This document shows positions 45,351 through 56,168 of a stretch of DNA of 64,000 nt, piece after piece (the stretch's first letter is position 1; each line of letters opens with the position of its first letter). A program made the position numbers and the translations under genes. The DNA is from Anastrepha obliqua (Eukaryota; Arthropoda; Insecta; Diptera; Tephritidae). The notes beneath the pieces were generated by a model. It saw only the letters and a list, made by a program, of their open reading frames with translations. It did no database searches and was not told the DNA's origin. The stretch is taken from positions 77,564,001-77,628,000 of the forward strand of contig NC_072895.1 in assembly GCF_027943255.1 (NCBI RefSeq), written 5' to 3'.

Positions 45351-48312
45351 AGTTAACTTAACTACGAATATACTCGCCATGACAAAAAAGTGGTTACCTT
45401 GGGTGTTTAAATTGTAATAAGTGTACATATTCTTAAATTTCAATCGCTTCAAAATCGGTATGTTATATCTGCCAGTATTACAACGACCTCAAAATCTGTA
45501 TGGTCACTGAAGACCTTTAGTTATAAAGAACACAACATATCTGCTCCGCTGACTGCAGCGAAGGATATACTGAATTTAAGTGGAATATATTTTATATGAC
45601 TTAATATTGTGAAGCACTATGAGAGACACGATGCAGTGGGTAATTTGGAAGAAACTACACAGATAATTTTAAAATAGCCAACATTTTTATTACTCATCAT
45701 TTTTACTGGATTTCACGTTTTTTGTGCATATGTGAAGATTTCATGTTTAAAGTTTGATTCTCTGAATGCAGACTATTAAAACTGAAATGAAAGACTTTAT
45801 CAGATATTCAGCTTGTGCATAAAAACTTTTTATATTCAATAACGCAGCATACCCAGAGTGTGGCGCTTAAACTGTTTTGTTTTTGAAAAATTCACAATTG
45901 CTTTTCGCTCTTAAAGTTTGATCCGTTTATAATAAACTTGAAAACAGTGCAACTGCGAGTATTCTTTTTTCTATTTTTTATATATTTATTCCTTTGTGAA
46001 CAAACAGAATAGATATGCCCAAACGGGCGGAAGTTGAAAGATCATGATATTTCTTTTGCATGTTGGGTACTAGTCCTAGGCAGTGTCTGAGTAAAAAACC
46101 AAATTAGGATATGCATTTTTTCTGCAAGCCAATTGTGATACAATAAAACCAATTTTTGCCATAAGCTATGTGAAATGAACTGTGAAAATACCATACAAAT
46201 TGTGTAGTAGTTTTGAAGACTAGTACGTTTAAGCAGACAAAACGACAGACAAAGTTTCGTTTTTAATGCCTGCCTCTTTGAAACCGAATCAATTTTACTT
46301 TCTTCTCTCAATCTACTGGGTACACTTTATGTTCCCTTTTGTCTATTTATTTTTAAGACTCCCGTGCTGAGAGTACACTAATGTCGAAAGCATTCAGGAT
46401 TTTTAATATTTTATAAGTAATCGAACAATGCAGCTTCTTGGCTCGCAGTTGTGTCAATATGATTTTAGTGATGAATGTTTTTGTTTTCCATTCTGCTTGA
46501 TTATAAGTTTTTTTTCGTTGCATACAACCTATTCTTGCGTATGTCTTCTCCTTATGGCACTGGCAGGTCTTTCTGAAAGATAGGGTTTCCGTCCTACAGA
46601 TGCAATCAATTTTGAAAAGCCCCCACCGGAATGCTTCAGCCAAATCTTGGTGATTGTCATCACCAAGTGTTGCTCTGTGATATAACGGTATGGTATTATG
46701 ACTTTGAACGAAACATCAACAATTTCCATACCTACAATTTTTCGAAATAACACGATAATTTTTTCCCGTTGCCAATATTCAAAATGTTTTGAATATCAGC
46801 CAGCTAGAATCAGAAATAAGATTTTTAAGAATATTTCGACACCAGTTGGAGAGTAGTATTTTCATAAAATTTGCATACCTATATTCTGCTCACAAATTTG
46901 TTAACCTATGAGTAAAAATCCCGTAATTCGGTTCATCTGTTTTACAGATTACCAAGTTTTTCTAATTCTGTTAAAATTTTTAAATCATTGACAATTATTT
47001 TACAATATTTTTAATATATGGAGATACGACCGTCTCACGGCGGATTTTAAAATTCTATTCAGAATTGCTTTCCCATACTTCTAATCTAAACATCGATATG
47101 TTCATGTTATTGTTATTAAATGCCCATTCCCACATTTCCATATAAAATATGTGCATGCAAAAACTAATAGCCATATGGAAGCTCTGTTGGCTATGATATT
47201 CAAATTAAATGTCGTCAGCGCAAAACAAAAATATCTTCAACGGCATTTAATTAAAACACCACACACTTTCACATACACAAGCGTATGGTTTTATCTGTGT
47301 TTATTATAAAATTGAAGTGAAGCCAATGACAAAAGCAAATCGATAGAGGCGAGAATTACACGAAAATTGCTGTCAACTCGCATTAATTCACAGTAAACGG
47401 CTATAGCCTTATATGTGTATGTGTATACTAACTAAATGGCGAACGACAGCCTGGCCAACCAACCAATCAGCCATATGCCTAAATTTGATTTGCATGAAAT
47501 CCGAAAACCGAAACTCAAATAGACTGTAAATTGAAATGCTAGAAATTGAGTGAATTATGTAGGTTGTGGATTGTGGGTTTAAGGGATAAAAAACGCAAAA
47601 ATTACAGCAAAATGCAAATTAAATAATTAAACTACAATTAAACGCCAATTTCCAGAGATAAATACTGGCGGCATTGGTATGCAGCGATCACGAACGGATG
47701 GGCGGATCGGATCAGTATTGACTAATAACCATGATATTGAACGCCTACAAAACGTCTAGGCTGGAAGCCTAAAAGCATACCAGAGATATCCTATATGAGC
47801 GTTTTAGTGAATGTGTGCACGAGTGTGATAAAAAAAAATTATTATATGTAGATACGTATGCATATAAACATGAGCACCCAAGGTGACAATTAAAAAGGCA
47901 TTAAAATTTCAAATTCAAAGTTCAATGTGAGTGTGCACTGAGTACCAAACAATTAAATACAAGGATCTCTCAAAGCAATTTTGCGAAGTAAAATGAAGTA
48001 AAAATAATATTTAAAGTAGGATGCATGAGTTGAAAAAACAAACGTCGGTAAACAACTTCTGATTTAAATTTTGAAATAAGTATACATTGCATATCGGGAT
48101 TTAATGAAGAATAGGAAAGCAGAAATAAGAGAATTCGAACTTAACTCCAATAAACTTAGCCCCTTATGTTTTTCCAGAATTAGCTTTCCAAACATCTTTT
48201 CCATATTTGTTTCTTCATATAAAATATGGAGTGATAATTCATCTGAACGATAAATGCGTATTTTGCCATACAAAATTCTCTACCTAAATGCATCTAAATG
48301 CTATTTGTTGCA
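45351..48312. other. AT-rich stretch, no gene recognised
   Basis: Two overlapping minus-strand frames at 46353-46753 are open, but they resemble nothing I know and overlap one another. The rest is AT-rich. Confidence 0.35.
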
Positions 48313-48316
48313 TTAA

Positions 48317-48626
48317 CACGTTTGCGGACACTAAAAATTTCAGGGAGCTACAAAAATAGACAGGCAATTATTTTTGAAACTAGTTGTAATATCCAAAATC
48401 TGATTATACATATATTATAAGAGTAGTCAAAAACATCGTATTTTAACTGATATATGAAAGTACTTAATGAATCAAGTGGTCATTACTTTGAAATGTATAT
48501 TAATTACAAAAACTTAAAGTTACATGAAATTACAAAACTTTGCTTTAAAATTTGAATGTTGTAGCATTCACGTCATTTTGCATCACTATAAAAATGAATG
48601 CTATAGCATTCCCGTCCGCGAACGTG
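48317..48626. mobile_element. TTAA-flanked piggyBac-type MITE
   Basis: TTAA at 48313-48316 and 48627-48630 bracket 310 bases. The ends are CACGTTTGCGGACACTAAAA on the left and, read from the other strand, CACGTTCGCGGACGGGAATG on the right: 13 terminal bases with one mismatch. Near the right end GTAGCATTCACGTC and ATAGCATTCCCGTC form a subterminal direct repeat. It is non-coding. TTAA duplication and CACG-type ends fit piggyBac-like non-autonomous elements. Confidence 0.8.
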
Positions 48627-48813
48627 TTAAGAATCTAAATGTCGAAAACAACTCTCAAGCCTCACGCCCGAAAATATGCAATTAAAATTGTAGCACACCT
48701 ATTAATACATACATAGTATTTTACCACACGAACAAATTAGTCTGAATGTGAGTAAATGTATAAAATCCTTAAATAGAAATATTTAAAATAAGTAAATATG
48801 TTTTTTTTACTAC

Positions 48814-49073
48814 TGGCGGCCGCCTTAGTCGAATGGGTTCGTGGTAAATGTAAAGGCTTGAAATCACCGTGCATGATACATCAAAGTAATAGAAAAAATT
48901 TGTTTCTACTAGTGTATTTCTGCATTGAAAAAGCTCCTCTTAAAAAAAACATCTGCCGTTCGGAGTGGGCTTAAAACTGTAGGTCCCTTCATTTATAGAA
49001 CAACATCAAGACGCGTGACACAAATAGGAGGAGGAACTCGGCCAAACACCCAAGAAGGGTGTAAGCGCCAATT
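48814..49073 (+). mobile_element. tRNA-derived SINE with head (internally shortened)
   Basis: The head GGCGGCCGCCTTAGTCGAAT contains TAGTCGAATGG, a perfect Pol III box A (TRGYNNARNNG). The region that should carry box B is replaced or deleted. The body (GTGTATTTCTGCATTGAAAA, CATCTGCCGTTCGGAGTGGG) and tail (CTCGGCCAAACACCCAAGAA, GGGTGTAAGCGCCAATTA) are well kept, ending in a TA-rich tract. Confidence 0.85.
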
Positions 49074-49084
49074 ACATATATATA

Positions 49085-50040
49085 AATGAATATGTTTTCT
49101 ACGCGCATATGTGTCTGCGCTTACAGCAAAAAAAAAAATGCGCATCGCCAATTGTCTATAATGCGTAATAACATTTGGCATCACTGATCAACAAATATAA
49201 AATCAATATTTATTGAAGTAAATTACGAGTTGAAAAATGTAAGCAATAGGAAAAGTTTTTAATTGATAGGAAAATGTGTATGTTAACATTTCGTTTAATA
49301 TTTACGGTCGATAAAGCAGATTGCAACTACGTAACAAAATTGGGAAGCACCAATTTCATCCACAACTATTTCGTAAGCGCATATAAAGTTGAAAGGTGAG
49401 TAAAACTTAAAAATGGGCATGCATATTCAGCTCCATACCTACGAATGTGCACATTAAAGAAATTAAACAGCACGCTCAAAGCTCACAAAAAAAAAATTAT
49501 AACAGGAAAAACATTTGTTTTATGAAATCAAATTAAATTCAAATCATAATGGAATAAATAAAGGCATTAACTAACTTCGCTTGTTTTCAGCAAACTTCAA
49601 CCGCAAAACCCCTCTCTACGGTTAATATGTGATGCCAAATTGGGATCAAAAATTCAATTTGTGTCTCTTATGTATTAAATTTAAGGTGGTCCCTTTCATT
49701 TACTCTTCGGTAACAAAGAAATATTGAAAGCTAATATAATTTCCACAGTTGGGTATGTATTACCTGAAGTTGTGGTTTTACGTCGTTAAATGAAGTGGCG
49801 ATTTTAGGAGGATATTTTTAACTAACAAAGTTCTCTTCAGCTTGTAGCCAATTTGACAAGAAAATTTGCATGGCCTAATAGCATAGCATCATAAAGCAAA
49901 GCTGTCTGGAAAGTTGTTTTTAAGGTGCTCGTATTCCAAAAAATATTTTCTTTCAACGTATTTATTTTATGTATTAATCAGTAAATCTAGAAATACAAAG
50001 TTCTTACAGACAACATTGAACTAACAGTAACAATTATATG
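49085..50040. other. AT-rich stretch, nothing recognised
   Basis: No supported ORF, repeat pair or RNA feature was seen. Confidence 0.4.
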
Positions 50041-50168
50041 TACAGGGTGAACGATATGAAAAGTTACCAACTTCAAGCCTTCAAAATTGTTCTAATGACA
50101 GTTCAATATATTGTTTATAAGCCATCAAGAGCATTTGCGCTCAGTTTTGTTGAATTTTTTTTCTTGTG

Positions 50169-51209
50169 ATGGAATTCAAACGTAATAGAGTGATTGCGGC
50201 ATATTTGGCTGGAAAATCACAACCAGCCATTGTTCGTGAGCTCAGTCACCTCAAAGTGAATAAAATGTTTGTGTAGCGCACTATAAAATGTTACAATGAT
50301 ACTGGTAGCATTGCAAAATGCTATGGAGGTGGACCAAAAAAACACAACAACGCCAGAAATGGTTCGGAAAGTGAACGCTCGACTTGAACGAAATCCACGC
50401 CGAAGTGGAAGAAAAATGGCCAAACAACTGAAAATTTCGCAAGACAGCACTCGACGCATATTGAAAAATGAGCTCAATGGCTTACAAGGTCCAAAAAACA
50501 CACGATCTTTCACCCCAGCAAAAGAAAGTTCGGTGCGAAAGAGCAAAGAAGTTGTTGCGCTTGCACGAACGTGGCGAATTTCCTAACATTGTGTTTTCTG
50601 ATGAAAAAAAAAATTCCCAATTGAGCAGTTTATAAACACTCAAGACGACCGTGTTTACTTGACCGAACGCTCATACGACAATTTAAGCCTATGTATGGCC
50701 ACTCGAAGCAATTTCCCATCGCAAGAAATGGTTTGGGCCAAAGTGACCGCTGATGGACGCTCTCCAATCGTTTTTATCGAGCCTGGTGTCAAAGTGAATG
50801 CGACTTATTATCGGAGAAATGTTTTAGAAGATGCTTTAGAGCCATGGACACGCAAACATTTCGGTCGTAGACCATGAACCTTCCAACAGGACTCGGCACC
50901 GTCTCATAAAGCTCATGTGAACCAAGAATGGTTAATAAATCATGTTCCACTCTTGATTTCGTCCACACAATGGCTTTCGAATTTGCCAGACGCAAATCCG
51001 ATGGACTATTCCGTCGTTTCTATTTTGAAGAGCAAGGTGAAGACTAAAAACTACTCCATCTGGTCCATTTTGGAGAGCAAGGTGAGGACTAAAAAATATG
51101 CCAGTGAGCCAAAATACCTCAAGATCACATTCGTGCAGCATGCAACTCATTGTTTGACCGTTTGAAGGCTATAGTCAGGGCAAAAGGTAGTCATATCGAG
51201 CTAAAGTGA
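50169..51209 (+). pseudogene. DD37D maT-like transposase, multiple lesions
   Basis: ATG at 50169 starts MEFKRNRVIAAYLAGKSQPA with a helix-turn-helix, and a stop follows in NKMFV*RTI. Further on come RLERNPRRSGRKMAKQLKIS (second HTH), FPNIVFSDE (first catalytic D, followed by an indel in an A-run near 50605), FPSQEMVWAKVTADGRSPIV, FQQDSAPSHKA (second D) and LPDANPMDYSVV (third D). The second-to-third spacing is 37 residues, which identifies the DD37D (maT) lineage. A 45-bp tandem duplication follows the third D. The frame ends at a TGA at 51207-51209 after KGSHIELK. At least three frame changes and one stop make it inactive. Confidence 0.9.
51007..51096 (+). repeat. 45-bp tandem duplication inside maT-like transposase
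   Basis: 51007-51051 encodes YSVVSILKSKVKTKN and 51052-51096 encodes YSIWSILESKVRTKK. They are in the same frame and about 80% identical at base level. The related copy near 62660 has a single version resembling the second unit. Confidence 0.85.
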
Positions 51210-51449
51210 ATATATTTTAAAATGTAATCATTTTTGAACAATTTTGTCTTTGAAATCAATAAAAACTAATTTCACACAAAAAAGTTATGGTGTTTTGAAT
51301 AGTAACACTTCATATCGTTCACCCTGTACATATGTATATACTTCGCAACTATTTAAAAAATTCATTGAGTGCAACCATTTCGAAAGGTTGCTTATTACCA
51401 TATATATCCGTGGTTGGCTTCTTCTTCAGCCTGTTAAAGAAGATCTGTT

Positions 51450-52070
51450 CTGCATTTGAAAAGTTTGTGTGCGATTGGGATCTTGTGAAGTAGCAAGTTT
51501 TTTTTATTTCTTCAGCTATTGTGAGATATTTGAGATCGGCATGTACATTTTGATTGGAATCTTTGGAGTATTTCGATGTTAGAGTTAGCTGCAGTGCCCC
51601 AGAGATGTATGCCATAGGTCCATATAGGTTTTAAGATGGCTGAGTAGCGTAAGAGCTTACTTTTGAGAGAAAGTTTCGGTGAAATAACCAATATAGGTTT
51701 CAGAATTTGATTCCAGGTGCCTTACATTTAGTGAAAATATGTGTTTTCCATGTAAACTTGCTGTCGTGGTGCATAGCAATATATTTCGTAACATTATTTT
51801 GGGGTATGTTTACATTATTGAACTACTTGAACTTATTTTGTCTCATTGGATTTTATTCTCCAATCTTTTAACTATTTAATTAAATTATCAAGTTCTTTTT
51901 TGAGTTTAAGTGAAGCCTTCTGGGGGGTTAGAGTCAATTGCGAAAACAGCTGTGTCATCTTCCGACAAGAGTTTCCTTATTGACTGGTAATTATATTTGA
52001 ATATACCCAAAAGTTGTGGGAATCCCTCAAAGAACTTTTCACGGATTACTGAGTTGAAGGCTGTTTTTTT
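51450..52070 (-). pseudogene. jockey-like LINE, RT C-terminal portion
   Basis: Minus strand: a decayed RT box (SEDDTAVFAID.NPPEGF) near 51950, then DSKFTWKTHIFTKCKAPGIK near 51720, and YSAILKPIWTYGIHLWGTAA then NSNIEILQRFQSK near 51600, followed by AHKLFKCRT. The order and wording match jockey-clade ORF2 (LTW..HI..K...LG.K, KPIWTYGIQLWG.A..SNIEI.QRFQSK). Several frameshifts and stops are present. It is sandwiched between the maT element and the intact mariner, about 120 bp and 100 bp away respectively. Confidence 0.8.
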
Positions 52071-52168
52071 TTAAGACAAAAAGATAAAAAAAATCCCAAA
52101 AATTTTAAGCCAAAAAATAAGTTTTTTTCGAAAAAAATTTTATGTATTAATATTATGAATTAATATTA

Positions 52169-53432
52169 TGAATAAGTTCGTGCGGTTTTTTTTCGAAATT
52201 TGAAACTTTATTGACGTAAAATGGTTACAAATTTAATATTCAAAGTATTGTCCATCGCTTACTACTACTTTTTCCCATCTTTCTGGCAATTCACGGATTC
52301 CCTTTGTGAAAAATTCGGTCGGTTTTGCCGCAATCCACGAATCGATCCATTTTTTGACTTCATCGTAATTACGGAAGTGCTGGTCAGCCAGGCCATGTTG
52401 CATCGATCGGAAGAGATAGTAATCGGATGGCGCAAGGTCTGGACTATACGGCGGGTGGGATAGGACATCCCATTTGAGCGTTTCTAAGTATGTTTTGACC
52501 ACTTGTGCAACATGTGGCCGAGCATTGTCATGTTGCAAAATAACTTTGTCGTGTCTATCGGCGTATTGCGGCCGTTTTTCTCGCAGTGCTCGGCTCAAAC
52601 GCATCAATTGTCGTCGGTAGACATCCCCCGTAATCGTTTCATTCGGTTTCAGTAGCTCATAATACACAACACCCAGCTGGTCCCACCAGATACACAGCAT
52701 AACCTTCAGGCCATGAATATTCTGCGCCGACGTCGATGTTGAAGCATGGCCAGGGTATCCATACGTTGCCCGACGTTTTGGATTGTCGTAATGGACCCAC
52801 TTTTCATCGCCAGTCACAATTCGATGCAAAAAACCCTTTCTTTTGTGCCGTTGATGCAGTTGTTCGCATGCCATAAAACGGCGTTCAACGTCTCTTGGCT
52901 TCAATTCATACGGCACCCAATGGCCTACCTTTCGGATCATTCCCATGGCTTTTAAACGTTTGGAAATGGTTGATTGATCAACTCCCAAAGTTTTTGTAAC
53001 CTCTTCTTGCGTTTGAGCCGGATCTTGATCGAGCAATTCCTCCAATTCGGTATCCATGAACTTTGGCGGCGCACCCTCGCGTTCTTCGTCTTCCAAGCCA
53101 AAATCACCACTTTTAAAGCGTGCAAACCACTTCTGGCACGTTCGCTCAGCTAGAGCATGCTCACCATAAACTTCCACCAAGATACGATGACTTTCGGCTG
53201 CTTTTTTCTTCATATTAAAATAATGAAGAAGAATTCCCCGCAAAAACACATTATTTGGCACGAAATTCGACATTTTCAAGTGTGGTAAAAATATTGTTGT
53301 TTACGCTTCAAATAAAAAACTTATACTGACGTTTGTGCCTTACGACAGTAGCTCTCCAATGAATGTTTGGAAATGTGGATCGATGGAATAATAATCAAGT
53401 TACGCCATCTGTTGTACGCACGAACTTATTCA
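52169..53432 (-). mobile_element. Intact mauritiana-type mariner element
   Basis: TA at 52167-52168 and 53433-53434 bracket 1264 bases. Both ends read inward TGAATAAGTTCGTGCG, a perfect 16-base terminal repeat, with less similar sequence beyond. The 5' untranslated part (minus strand) is about 150 bases and the 3' part about 64. It contains a single uninterrupted transposase gene and no internal deletion. Length and layout match Mos1 (about 1.29 kb). It is the only element in the window that looks potentially autonomous. Confidence 0.95.
52233..53279 (-). CDS. mariner transposase (DD34D, Mos1-like), intact
   Basis: A 348-codon uninterrupted frame. The likelier start is the second Met (MSNFVPNN, at 53273), because Mos1 begins MSSFVPN and the catalytic residues then fall at D156, D249 and D284, the numbering of Mos1. 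Counted from the first Met: N-terminal HTH about 10-60 (ESHRILVEVYGE, TCQKWFARFKSGDF), second HTH about 80-112 (TLGVDQSTISKRLKAMG), WVPYELKPRD at 121-130 (WVPHEL motif with H changed to Y), IVTGDEKWVHY (D158), VMLCIWWDQLGVVYYELLKP, LQHDNARPH (D251) and PPYSPDLAPSDYYLF (D286; 34 residues between D251 and D286). It ends LPERWEKVVVSDGQYFEY. It would act in the nucleus, binding the 16-base ends and cutting and pasting at TA. Activity is inferred only. Confidence 0.95.
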   Translation of the reverse strand: MKMSNFVPNNVFLRGILLHYFNMKKKAAESHRILVEVYGEHALAERTCQKWFARFKSGDFGLEDEEREGAPPKFMDTELEELLDQDPAQTQEEVTKTLGVDQSTISKRLKAMGMIRKVGHWVPYELKPRDVERRFMACEQLHQRHKRKGFLHRIVTGDEKWVHYDNPKRRATYGYPGHASTSTSAQNIHGLKVMLCIWWDQLGVVYYELLKPNETITGDVYRRQLMRLSRALREKRPQYADRHDKVILQHDNARPHVAQVVKTYLETLKWDVLSHPPYSPDLAPSDYYLFRSMQHGLADQHFRNYDEVKKWIDSWIAAKPTEFFTKGIRELPERWEKVVVSDGQYFEY

Positions 53433-53749
53433 TAGTCCTATATATTTTTTCCTAAAAAGTGAAATATTTTTGATTGAAATGCTCTAGAAAAATTTTCAAA
53501 ATTGAATAAGTCTCAAAACATTTATTTTTTTAATTTTTTTTCTTTACTTTTTATTCCACTCAAGTAGTTTATTTATACTAATTTTCAGAAGAATTGGAAG
53601 TGTCATATATAAAGTGTTTTTATATATTTACATTATTAGTTTTTATAAGAATTCCACATATTTATTTCTCATTGTGGAACATGTGCAGGCTTGCAAAATA
53701 CTTATGGAACGTGGAAGCGAGTGGATATTAACATATTTTTCTTTTCTGA

Positions 53750-54070
53750 CTGGTTTTAAAAGGGAATTGCAGAATTTATTTTACAGACAAGCGCAAAAGA
53801 GATGGATCTCCATTTCTTCGTGTGCTATTTCGAAATCCTTTTGGCTCCAGTACAATAGACGCAGTACTCAGAAAGTTCTGGAAACTCCACGCCATCTCTA
53901 TATAATTGACCTAGACTATTAAGGTCACAGCCTAGGGCAGTGCTCCAACCTAAATCCCACCAATCTTCTCATTACATCAACTGTTCTGGGTTGTTGTGGA
54001 TATCTGCCTGTTGGAGAGCTCATAATGGTGTCAAAACGGCTCTTTAATGCTACTAGCAATACTTCTTGAC
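53750..54070 (+). pseudogene. Possible LINE ORF2 C-terminal remnant
   Basis: Plus strand: QKRWISISSCAISKSFWLQY, NRRSTQKVLETPRHL, then, past a stop, GHSLGQCSNLNPTN. This pattern (W...C.ISK..W....R..TQ..L...RH......GH..LG.H...L) resembles the stretch after RNase H in I/LOA-type LINEs, similar to what would follow the fragment at 14399-15279. Motif resemblance only; no catalytic block is present. Confidence 0.35.
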
Positions 54071-54877
54071 TTCTGGAAAACAAAAAAAAACACAGTGTGA
54101 CATACTTGCTGAAAGCACTTTCTTTGCCACGTCTGAAGGCGTCTTAATCCTCAATATTCGAAGATCACAGCTATCAAATGAGGGAGCTGTACGATGGATA
54201 GATAAAAATAAAAGAATTAAATTTCAAATCGGCGATCTTAATTGAAATATCAATTACTTCTTTGTGCTTAATTAATTAACTTATTAACTAAAACGTGCTA
54301 AATGATGTAATCTACGCGATGGTAGAATAGGCCGCGGCAGGTAATTATAGTGTAAATTTGTTGTAATTATTAATTTGTGTTTACATCTATAAAAATATTA
54401 ACAAGCATGCATTTAACAAAAAACCACACAATTTCCTATACATAACATCATTAAAAAATTGGTATTTGTGAGCAGTTTAACAAGCATTTGGAAACAACAA
54501 AATGTATTTATATTTGTACGAGTATATACTCGTGTATATGTATGACTAGGGGCGTGTGCATGTTTTAATATTTTTACCAATATTGTTTATGAGTTCAATT
54601 ATTTTATAACCTGAAGCAATGGTGAAAATGCTAGCTCACAGAGATATATGTACTATACATACATACACATAGAAGTCCACTTGCAAGGATAGAAGCTGCA
54701 TTCTCACACAAAGAGGCAAAAGTCCGTCCCTGTATTTAAAGCTTGTGTTGAGAGGATCTCGGCGCTATACATTTTTTTTTATTCTAAAAGCGACGAAAAG
54801 GGTTTTATTATAACTCGTTTATTTTAGACATCCGATTTTCAAAAACAATATACCTTTGTTCTTGTCATGAACATTTC
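54071..54877. other. AT-rich stretch, nothing recognised
   Basis: No ORF of note. Contains TATG/TACA-rich simple sequence at 54510-54680. Confidence 0.4.
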
Positions 54878-54879
54878 TA

Positions 54880-56166
54880 AAGGGTGGTTAAGTTTCAAGG
54901 ACCGGTGTTGATTTTGAATAAAATACAATTTTTTTAGGAAATTATTATCATTTCTCTTTATTATGACAATATTGGTATGGCTCAATTACGTATGGAACAA
55001 AATATCGGCCAAATGGCCGCCGCGGCCTCGGCGGCACACCTCTATCCGATGGTCCAAATTTTCGATGACGCTGAGGCATAATTGAGGTTCTATGCCGTTA
55101 ATGTGCCGAATTATCTCATCCTTTAGCTCTTGAATTGTTGCTGACTTATGGACGTACTCCTTTTATTTCAAATAACCCCAAAGAAAGAAGTCCAACGGTG
55201 TTAAATCACATGATCTTGGCGGCCAATTGACATCGCCGCGACGTGAGATTATTCGGCCATCAAATTTTTCGCGCAAAAGAGCCATTGTTTCGTTAGCTGT
55301 GTGACAAGTGGCACCATCCTGTTGAAACCACATATCGTCCACACCCATATCTTCCTATTCGGGCCATAAAAAGTTCGTTATCAGCTCACGATAGCGAACA
55401 CTATTCACACTAACTGCCTGACCGGCCTCATTTTGATGACGCCGGCCCATAAACCGCACCAAACAGTCACTCTTTGTGGGTGCATTGGTTTTTCGGCAAT
55501 CACTCTTGGATTATCATTCGCCTAAATGCGGCAATTCTGCTTATTGACGAATCCACTGAGGTGAAAATGTGCCTCATCACTGAAAATTATTTTCTTCGAA
55601 AATTGGTCATTCACTGTTGCCATTTCCTGCCACCATTCTGACCATTGACGACGCTTGAAATGGTCAAGAGGCTTTAGTTCTTGACTCAGTTGCACTTTGT
55701 GAGCGTGTAAATGCAACTCTTTTTGCATAATATTCATCAACGACCAGCGTGAGAGGTGCAATTGTTGGGCACGACGACGAGTTGAGATGGACGGCTCTTC
55801 AACGACACTATCGCGAACAGCAGCAATATTTTCTGCAGTACGAGCTGTACGAGCATGCACTCGTGTTTTCACATCTCCTACAGACCCGGTTTGCTCAAAC
55901 TTTTGCCAAATTTTCCGATAGTACGCACATTTGGACGATTAAATTAACCGAAAAAATCACGAAGTGCGCGATATGCATTTTGATTTGAACGCCCGTTTTC
56001 ATAATAAGCCTGAATAACTTTAACGCGTTGCTCGATTGTGTATATTTCCATGGTTCAAATTAAGTTAGTCTGAAATTGAAAAATGTCAAATGAAATGCAG
56101 AAAAGAACTTGACGTTTAGGTGTGGTTTACATGCAATATCGGCCCTTGAAATTGAACCACCCTTTG
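54880..56166 (-). mobile_element. DD41D (rosa-like) element, full length but decayed
   Basis: The ends read inward AAGGGTGGTTAAGTTTCAAG (left) and AAGGGTGGTTCAATTTCAAG (right, other strand), followed by GGACCGGTGTTG and GGCCGATATTG: terminal repeats of about 30 bases with five or so mismatches. TA lies at 54878-54879 on the left and at 56167-56168 on the right, with one or two extra bases at the right end. At about 1.29 kb it is the only size-complete DD41D copy here. Confidence 0.9.
54992..56051 (-). pseudogene. DD41D transposase, full length with stops and frameshifts
   Basis: The start at 56051 gives MEIYTIEQRVKVIQAYYENG and AYRALRDFFG, then a stop and a frameshift. It continues KTRVHARTARTAENIAAVRD, SISTRRRAQQLHLSRWSLMN (HTH), VQLSQELKPLDHFKRRQWSE and KIIFSDEAHFHLSGFVNKQN (first D), then after a shift near 55520 PQRVTVWCGLWAG, VSVNSVRYRELITNFLWPE, MWFQQDGATCHTA (second D) and NWPPRSCDLTPLDFFLWGYL (third D, 41 residues after the second). 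A further stop after GYLK is followed by the C-terminal RRGRGGHLADILFHT and a stop. At least three stops and two frameshifts make it inactive. Confidence 0.9.
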
Positions 56167-56168
56167 TA

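Larger units (their letters stand above)
50043..51326 (+). mobile_element. maT-like (DD37D) transposon, full length but decayed
   Basis: TA at 50041-50042 and 51327-51328 bracket 1284 bases. The left end CAGGGTGAACGATATGAAAA and the right end (other strand) CAGGGTGAACGATATGAAGT form terminal repeats matching at 23 of 25 positions. Its size is normal for complete Tc1/mariner elements. The same terminal repeat is found on the truncated copy ending at 997. Confidence 0.93.

Noticed and set aside
46353..46753. Two overlapping minus-strand frames
   Set aside because: They overlap in different frames and have no recognised motifs.
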